Shown piece by piece: positions 1 to 4,481 of a stretch of 5,990 nucleotides of DNA; the first letter of the stretch is position 1; each line of letters opens with the position of its first letter. The notes below the pieces were generated by a model. It worked only from the letters and a program-made list of their open reading frames with translations. It did not search any database and had not been told where the DNA came from. The DNA comes from Pedobacter sp. UBA1654 (GTDB lineage: Bacteria; Bacteroidota; Bacteroidia; Sphingobacteriales; Sphingobacteriaceae): assembly GCA_002320935.1 (NCBI GenBank), contig DCLG01000090.1:143903-149892 (forward strand), read 5' to 3'. Made by a program: the position numbers and the translations under genes.

Positions 1-318
1 TTAGCAAAATTGAAAACGCAGGGCCTATCCGCAGAAGACGAGAAGAAATTGAGACAATCACCCCTTTTCAATGCCAAAGGCGGAATGGAAGATGATTTAG
101 CAAAACTAGGCTTCAAGCCACATATCTATAGTCCTTATTATGCTTCCGTAGATCCCGAAATGGTTGCGAAAGCACATGCACTCAATATGTTAATTTTACC
201 CTGGACTGTAGATGATGAAAAAGACATGGCTGCACTTGGGGAGATGGGCGTTGATGGTATCATCACGAACAGCCCCGACAAGTTGATTAAGTTATATGGC
301 AATTATCAGCTCAACTGA
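1..318 (+). CDS. Glycerophosphodiester phosphodiesterase, C-terminal part (5' end outside window)
   Basis: The frame is open from base 1 to a TGA at 316-318, leaving 105 residues. The TTG at position 10 is in frame but is not a believable start, because reading continues upstream out of the window. The GDPD family hydrolyses glycerophosphodiesters to glycerol-3-phosphate and an alcohol. The sequence ends in the classic last strand and loop of the GDPD TIM barrel: a PWTVDD segment (the family's W-T-V-[ND] motif), then MGVDGIITNSPDKL, matching the usual G-V-D-G-I-I-T-[ND]-x-P. The catalytic Glu/His residues lie in the missing N-terminal part, so activity cannot be judged. It is convergent with the GntR gene and so is unlikely to belong to the mannoside operon. 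Family assignment is good; substrate is unknown. Confidence 0.87.
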   Translation, partial: LAKLKTQGLSAEDEKKLRQSPLFNAKGGMEDDLAKLGFKPHIYSPYYASVDPEMVAKAHALNMLILPWTVDDEKDMAALGEMGVDGIITNSPDKLIKLYGNYQLN

Positions 319-324
319 TGAGCT
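308..324. terminator. Weak bidirectional hairpin between convergent genes
   Basis: AGCTCA (308-313) and TGAGCT (319-324) form a 6-bp stem with the 5-nt loop ACTGA. It spans the stop codon of the GDPD gene and ends five bases before the last base of the convergent regulator. A competing 5-bp stem, ATCAG (305-309) with CTGAT (315-319), uses the same bases. Neither strand has a proper U-run after the stem, only a mixed A/T stretch. It may help end transcription from either side, but it is weak and could be chance. Confidence 0.25.
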
Positions 325-328
325 TAAA

Positions 329-1063
329 TTATCTGGTGCTTTCAACCGTATAAATGAAGCTGTCAGCTTTGTAATACCCTAAATTATATTCAATCGGGCG
401 TTCCTGCTGATCGTACACAAATCGTTTCCGGAAAAGTATTGGACTCCCAAGGGGTACCTGTAGTTTTCCGGCGATAAATTCATCAGCCCCGATCGCACTG
501 ATCTCTTCCTTTGATAAGGTGGCAATGATGCCATGTTCCTGCTCCAGTAGTTCGTATAGCGGGCGTTTAAAATCGTCATCCAGGCTGAGACCTACCCGTG
601 GATGAAAGTAAGAAGCAAAGTAGACAAAAGGTTCCTCCGGTTTCCCGCGCAATCTTTCCATTTTTAAAACTGGTTCCTCCGGCCTGATGTTGAAGAAGAT
701 CGTCAGGTTCGGCTCCGGAAGCGCCCAGGTTACATGAAGCTCAAAGTTCTTAATCGGGATGCCCCGAAGCTTCATTTCCTGCGAAAAGCTCAGCCAGTTG
801 TTTGATTTTGAGCTTACAGCCCCGGGTGCAACTTTAGTCCCTGCCCGCTTTTTACGAATCAGTAATCCCTCAATAACCAGCTTGTTGATCGCCATCCTGA
901 GCGTCGTTCTGGATATGCCCAGCATTTCCGCCAACTCAACTTCATTCGGAATGTTCTTGCCGTTTTGATATTCTTCCTCCGTGATGAGTTGTCTGAGCAG
1001 GTTCTCTGCCTGTACATGCAGCGGAACAGGACTCTTGTGATCTATACTATAGCGCATGGTCAT
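329..1063 (-). CDS. GntR family (HutC/UTRA subfamily) transcriptional regulator
   Basis: A 244-residue cytoplasmic one-component regulator. The N-terminal winged helix-turn-helix covers about residues 9-78, with the GntR signature from IPNEVELAEMLGIS through TTLRMAINKL to the wing AGTKV. Residues about 88-240 form a UTRA effector domain, with LRGKPEEPFVYFASYF near 138-153 and RPIEYNLGYYKADSF near 222-236; UTRA domains typically bind sugars, sugar phosphates or small acids. The length is normal for the subfamily. I chose the ATG at 1063-1061. ATG at 1057-1055, two codons in, is equally possible. The frame extends to a TTG at 1111, but those 16 residues do not resemble GntR N-termini and would start at or before the likely transcription start. 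It is divergent from the isomerase-transporter-GH92 operon and the palindromes between them are likely its operators (inference). Whether it represses or activates cannot be told. Confidence 0.93.
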   Translation of the reverse strand: MTMRYSIDHKSPVPLHVQAENLLRQLITEEEYQNGKNIPNEVELAEMLGISRTTLRMAINKLVIEGLLIRKKRAGTKVAPGAVSSKSNNWLSFSQEMKLRGIPIKNFELHVTWALPEPNLTIFFNIRPEEPVLKMERLRGKPEEPFVYFASYFHPRVGLSLDDDFKRPLYELLEQEHGIIATLSKEEISAIGADEFIAGKLQVPLGSPILFRKRFVYDQQERPIEYNLGYYKADSFIYTVESTR

Positions 1064-1098
1064 GATTATACACAAAAGTAATCCATCTGTGAGAACAT

Positions 1099-1128
1099 TT
1101 TGTTTATCCAAACAAATTTATATGTTTG
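1099..1128 (+). promoter_or_regulatory. Bacteroidota-type promoter of the mannoside operon
   Basis: TTTG at 1099-1102 fits the -33 element, and TATGTTTG at 1121-1128 exactly matches the TAnnTTTG -7 element, with 18 bp between them, close to the spacing known for the primary sigma factor of this phylum. Transcription would start near 1135, giving a leader of about 90 nt before the ATG at 1229. The -7 box lies wholly inside the palindrome at 1117-1138, so a bound regulator would block it. No other TAnnTTTG was seen on this strand between the two genes. Confidence 0.55.
1113..1120 (-). promoter_or_regulatory. Possible -7 box of the regulator promoter
   Basis: Read on the - strand this is TAAATTTG, an exact match to the Bacteroidota TAnnTTTG -7 element. 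It would start transcription near 1106, giving a leader of about 40 nt to the ATG at 1063. I see no matching TTTG -33 element at the expected distance (CAAA on the + strand near 1139-1142 is absent), so the promoter is only half supported. It overlaps the left end of the palindrome at 1117-1138, which would allow autoregulation. Confidence 0.35.
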
Positions 1129-1138
1129 TACATATAAA
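1117..1138. promoter_or_regulatory. Primary palindromic operator, probably for the divergent GntR regulator
   Basis: A perfect inverted repeat: left arm TTTATATGT (1117-1125), spacer TTGT, right arm ACATATAAA (1130-1138). The core GT-N4-AC flanked by A/T-rich arms has the same layout as known operators of GntR-type DNA-binding domains, for example the B. subtilis AraR site (TTTGT-N4-ACAAA). It covers the predicted forward -7 box and touches the reverse one. The symmetry is directly visible; the assignment to the adjacent regulator is inferred from position and family. Confidence 0.65.
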
Positions 1139-1200
1139 ATATTTATTGCAATTTACTTCCAAAATCAGCAATAAGAGCCTGTAAACGTTTCAGTTCCTAA

Positions 1201-1222
1201 TTAATATGTATACGCATAACAA
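1201..1222. promoter_or_regulatory. Secondary, imperfect copy of the operator
   Basis: Aligned without gaps to the palindrome at 1117-1138, the left arm TTAATATGT (1201-1209) matches 8 of 9 bases and the right arm GCATAACAA (1214-1222) matches 6 of 9. Both sites share TATG-N6-CATA. The offset is exactly 84 bp, about eight helical turns, so the two sites face the same side of the DNA. It ends six bases before the ATG at 1229, where a bound protein could act as a roadblock or one foot of a loop. The region is A/T-rich, so chance similarity remains possible. Confidence 0.4.
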
Positions 1223-1228
1223 AAGATT

Positions 1229-3034
1229 ATGAATTCAGATTTAAACACCCAGACCCATCAGAATAGCGCTGCACTCCGCAAAACAGCGCAGTTCCTTATG
1301 CCTTCGCAGGTACTTGAGCCTGCTGATGTCAAGCAGGGTTACAACATTTATCCGGCAACAGCTTTAGGCAGTGGTAAGATCTTCCATGGCTATGCGTCCC
1401 TGGCGGACTGGGTCCATGATCAGAAAACAGTGCTTATCGATGGCTATGTTGGTGTCTTCTGGGACAACATACAGGAATCCATCAACAACTGCCTGGAAGC
1501 GCAGGGCCTCCGGACCAACTGGATAAGAACCAATGATTATTTAAAAGCAGGTCCGGAAATTGAAGCCATGGTTGCACCTTTCCTGGGTACAGCAGATTCT
1601 GTTTGGGGCAGCAAGTGCAGCTTGTCCCTGGCCGATCTGTACCAGGTTGACGAACTTTCCGCGCAGGTGCCAGACAGCGGCGCAGACATCAACATCATTA
1701 TTGGTCCTGCAGCTGCATTAGCGGGCTGGGATGCTGCAATCCTGTACATCGATCTGCCAAAAAATGAACTGCAGTTCCGTATGCGTGCAGGCGCTGTAAA
1801 TAATTTAGGCGCAAGCCAGTTCGAAGCAGCTTTTAAAATGTACAAACGTGCATTCTTTGTGGATTGGGTCTTACTGAACGATCACAAAAAAGCGATTTTA
1901 AATAAGCTGGACGCCATCGCAGATGGCCAATGGCCAGACACCATAAACTGGATGCTGCAATCAGATCTGGTATCTGCTTTAAACAGCATCAGCCATTCGG
2001 TGATCCGTGCAAGGCCATGGTTTGAGCCCGGCGCATGGGGCGGACACTGGATCAAAAACAAGATCCCGAAGCTGAATACAGAGGTGCCGAATTATGCCTG
2101 GTCCTTCGAACTGATCTCGCCCGAGAACGGCCTGGCCTTCGAAAGTGATGGCAATTTACTGGAAGTTACCTTTGATACCCTGATGTTTCAAAATCAACAG
2201 CAGGTACTGGGCAAACATGCTGCGAAATTCGGCCATGAGTTCCCGATCCGCTTCGACTTCCTTGATACCGTTCAAGGTGGCAACCTTTCCATTCAGTGCC
2301 ATCCGTCCTTAAGCTATATCCAGGAAAACTTCGGTGAAAAACTTACCCAGGATGAAACTTATTACATTCTGGATGCGGAAGCGGAAGCAAAAGTATTTCT
2401 CGGCTTTCAGGATGACATCGAACCTGCTGCCTTCAGAACAGCCTTGGAAGAAAGTCAGAAACAAGGGCAGGAAATAGAAATTGAACAACATGTACAAGTG
2501 TTCGAGTCTAAAAAGCACGACTTCTTCCTGATCCCCAACCGCACCGTACACAGTGCTGGTGCCGGCAACCTGGTGCTGGAAATAAGTGCCACACCATACA
2601 TATTCACCTTTAAGATGTACGATTGGTTAAGACTCGACCTGGATGGAAAACCACGGCCGATCAATATCGAACATGCTTTCCATAATCTCGACTTCAGCCG
2701 CAAAGGCGAAAAGGTTAGCCGCGAACTGATCTCAAAACCAAAGGTCATTCAAAAGACCGAGGATTGGCAAATTGTGCATCTACCCACACATGCTGACCAT
2801 TTCTATGACGTACACCGTCTGGAGTTTGATAAGCAGATCAGCGTGTCCACCGAGGATAGCTGCCAGGTGCTGATGCTCGTAGAGGGATCGGCCATAAGCA
2901 TCCGGACCGCGGATGGTACGATTCAAGAATATGCCTATGCGGAAACATTCGTGGTGCCAGCGGCAGCGGGTTCGTATCAGTTAACAAACCTGGGTACAGA
3001 TCAGGCCAAAGTGATCAAAGCATTTCTAAAATAA
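1229..3034 (+). CDS. Class I mannose-6-phosphate isomerase-like protein with kinase-like N-terminal domain
   Basis: A 601-residue cytoplasmic protein, far longer than ordinary class I isomerases (about 300-400). Residues about 262-601 are the cupin isomerase part: RPWFEPGAWGGHW (262-274) is the family's opening motif; QCHP (356-359) supplies Gln356 and His358, Glu376 lies in QDETYYIL, and His441 in IPNRTVHSAG. Together these give the four expected metal ligands, so mannose-6-phosphate to fructose-6-phosphate isomerisation is plausible. A second cupin-like half ends the protein (about 512-601). Residues about 25-240 look like a nucleoside-kinase-type fold (VLIDGYVGVFWDN at 68-80, INIIIGPAAAL at 154-164, LYIDLPKNELQFRMRAG at 172-188, then YKRAFFVDW), but the place expected for a P-loop lacks GK[ST]. 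The ATG at 1229 has no clear Shine-Dalgarno. It is first in the operon, ending 6 nt before the transporter. I recall similar long proteins in Bacteroidota annotated only as isomerases; the N-domain role is unknown. Confidence 0.85.
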   Translation: MNSDLNTQTHQNSAALRKTAQFLMPSQVLEPADVKQGYNIYPATALGSGKIFHGYASLADWVHDQKTVLIDGYVGVFWDNIQESINNCLEAQGLRTNWIRTNDYLKAGPEIEAMVAPFLGTADSVWGSKCSLSLADLYQVDELSAQVPDSGADINIIIGPAAALAGWDAAILYIDLPKNELQFRMRAGAVNNLGASQFEAAFKMYKRAFFVDWVLLNDHKKAILNKLDAIADGQWPDTINWMLQSDLVSALNSISHSVIRARPWFEPGAWGGHWIKNKIPKLNTEVPNYAWSFELISPENGLAFESDGNLLEVTFDTLMFQNQQQVLGKHAAKFGHEFPIRFDFLDTVQGGNLSIQCHPSLSYIQENFGEKLTQDETYYILDAEAEAKVFLGFQDDIEPAAFRTALEESQKQGQEIEIEQHVQVFESKKHDFFLIPNRTVHSAGAGNLVLEISATPYIFTFKMYDWLRLDLDGKPRPINIEHAFHNLDFSRKGEKVSRELISKPKVIQKTEDWQIVHLPTHADHFYDVHRLEFDKQISVSTEDSCQVLMLVEGSAISIRTADGTIQEYAYAETFVVPAAAGSYQLTNLGTDQAKVIKAFLK

Positions 3035-3040
3035 GCAAAG

Positions 3041-4453
3041 ATGAGCATCGCGGTCAACAGCAATTCAACTCCTCAGAAAAGCAGTACTTATCTGTACTTC
3101 GTCTGTTTTGTCGCCGCTTTAGGTGGCTTTCTGTTTGGTTTTGATACAGCAGTCATTTCCGGTACCATCAGCCTGGTCAAAAATGATTTTAGCCTTAACT
3201 CCGTTACGGAAGGCTGGTATGTGAGCTGCGCCTTACTCGGATGCATCATCGGCGTCAGCTACTCCGGTAAACTCAGCGATAATTACGGACGCAAGATCGT
3301 CCTGATCCTGTCTGCGGTTCTTTTCCTGGTTTCCGCCCTCGGCTGTATGTACGCCAGCTCATTTACCATGCTGGTCATTTTCCGTCTCATCGGTGGCCTG
3401 GGAATAGGTGTGGCTTCCATGGTCTCGCCCCTGTACATTTCGGAGTTTGCACCATCGCGATTGCGGGGCATGATGGTTTCGCTTTATCAGCTGGCACTAA
3501 CCATCGGAATTGTATTCGCCTATTTCTCCAACGCTTATCTCGCAGCGCATGCTGCTGGAACGTATGCCAGCGAAGCCATAACCACGATATTTTCTACGGA
3601 GGTCTGGCGTGCCATGCTGGGCCTCGAAGCTTTACCCGCAGCCATATTCCTGATCTGCCTGTTTTTCTTGCCCGAATCTCCCCGATGGTTGCTGTTGAAA
3701 GGTCAGGAGCAGAAAGCCTCGCAGATCCTGATCAAAATTGACGGTCCGGAGGCAGCTGCACATGAGGTTCATGCTTTTAAAGCGCAAGTCGATGACCAGG
3801 ATACCCCTTTCAAAGAGCTCTTTACCCCCGTTTACCGGAAAGCTTTATGGATCGGTTTATTGTTGCCCTTCCTGTCGCAGGTCTGCGGTATCAATGCGGT
3901 GATCTATTATGGCCCCAGGATTCTGGAACAAGCGGGCTTTACCCTGAACAGTGCCTTAGGCGGGCAGGTGACCATAGGTCTGGTGAATGTCGTTTTCACT
4001 TTTGTGGCCATATTTACGGTCGACAAATGGGGTAGAAGGCCCTTGCTGTTCGTCGGCATAGGCGGCGCAGTTGCCGCACTCATCACCATTGGTGCATTGT
4101 TCGCCCTTGGCATCACCTCCGGTCCCTGGATCCTGCTCTTCATACTGGCCTTTATCGCCTGTTTCGCATTTTCTTTCGGTCCGGTCTGCTGGGTCGTTAT
4201 TGGAGAGATCTTTCCAACCGCCATCAGAGGTAAGGCGATGGCACTGGCGACCCTTTCCCTCTGGATCGGTAACTTCCTGGTTGGACAGCTTACGCCGGCC
4301 CTGCTGGAAGGCCTGGGCGCTTCATGGACCTTCTGGCTGTTTGCCCTCTGCTGCTCTCCGGCACTATGGCTCACCTGGAAACTGATACCAGAAACAAAGG
4401 GTCGCTCCCTGGAAGAAATAGAAGCACACTGGAAAAATATTATTAAGCACTAA
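3041..4453 (+). CDS. MFS sugar porter (XylE/GLUT-type sugar:H+ symporter)
   Basis: A 470-residue inner-membrane protein with about 12 hydrophobic segments and the full signature set of the sugar porter family (TC 2.A.1.1): GGFLFGFDTAVISG (28-41), DNYGRK (80-85), RLIGGLGIG (115-123), PESPRW (211-216) before the central cytoplasmic loop, GINAVIYYGP (283-292), DKWGRRP (328-334), CWVVIGEIFPTAIRG (383-397) and PETKGRSLEEIE (450-461). Gln150, Gln280, Asn285 and Trp384 appear to correspond to XylE sugar-contact residues. The usual QQ pair before GIN reads S279-Q280 here. It starts 6 nt after the isomerase stop, suggesting translational coupling, and is followed by a GH92 glycosidase, so mannose or a related hexose released by that enzyme is the likely substrate (inference from context). 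Family certain; substrate not proven. Confidence 0.93.
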   Translation: MSIAVNSNSTPQKSSTYLYFVCFVAALGGFLFGFDTAVISGTISLVKNDFSLNSVTEGWYVSCALLGCIIGVSYSGKLSDNYGRKIVLILSAVLFLVSALGCMYASSFTMLVIFRLIGGLGIGVASMVSPLYISEFAPSRLRGMMVSLYQLALTIGIVFAYFSNAYLAAHAAGTYASEAITTIFSTEVWRAMLGLEALPAAIFLICLFFLPESPRWLLLKGQEQKASQILIKIDGPEAAAHEVHAFKAQVDDQDTPFKELFTPVYRKALWIGLLLPFLSQVCGINAVIYYGPRILEQAGFTLNSALGGQVTIGLVNVVFTFVAIFTVDKWGRRPLLFVGIGGAVAALITIGALFALGITSGPWILLFILAFIACFAFSFGPVCWVVIGEIFPTAIRGKAMALATLSLWIGNFLVGQLTPALLEGLGASWTFWLFALCCSPALWLTWKLIPETKGRSLEEIEAHWKNIIKH

Positions 4454-4454
4454 A

Positions 4455-4469
4455 TTGGCATGCTGCCGA
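4455..4469 (+). other. Small hairpin between transporter and GH92 genes
   Basis: GGCA (4457-4460) and TGCC (4464-4467) pair around the loop TGC; a U-G wobble and one A-U pair extend the stem to six. It begins two bases after the transporter stop and ends twelve bases before the GH92 ATG. There is no U-run, so it does not look like a terminator. It could be an mRNA processing or stability element in the operon, or chance. Confidence 0.2.
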
Positions 4470-4481
4470 ATACTGGAAATT

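Noticed and set aside
1145..1152. 8-bp palindrome ATTGCAAT, next to AAATATTT at 1137-1144
   Set aside because: Short A/T-rich palindromes are expected by chance in this spacer, and neither extends further nor recurs.
1367..1381. GSGK at residues 47-50 of the isomerase protein as a P-loop
   Set aside because: A Walker A motif needs G-x4-G-K-[ST]. Residue 44 is Thr instead of Gly, the Lys is followed by Ile, and the stretch precedes the first strand of the kinase-like domain rather than following it.
1537..1845. 102-codon antisense open frame inside the isomerase gene
   Set aside because: The composition is that of a reversed coding frame, with no domain and no ribosome-binding site; the sense strand is a well-supported gene.
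1924..1936. Short tandem TGGCCA-A-TGGCCA
   Set aside because: It lies within the isomerase coding frame (GQWPD) and is too short to suggest a mobile or regulatory repeat.
3907..4374. 155-codon open frame on the - strand inside the transporter gene
   Set aside because: It lies antisense to a clear MFS gene, has a low-complexity Pro/Ala/Lys/Met-rich composition and no recognisable domain; it is a shadow of the coding frame.
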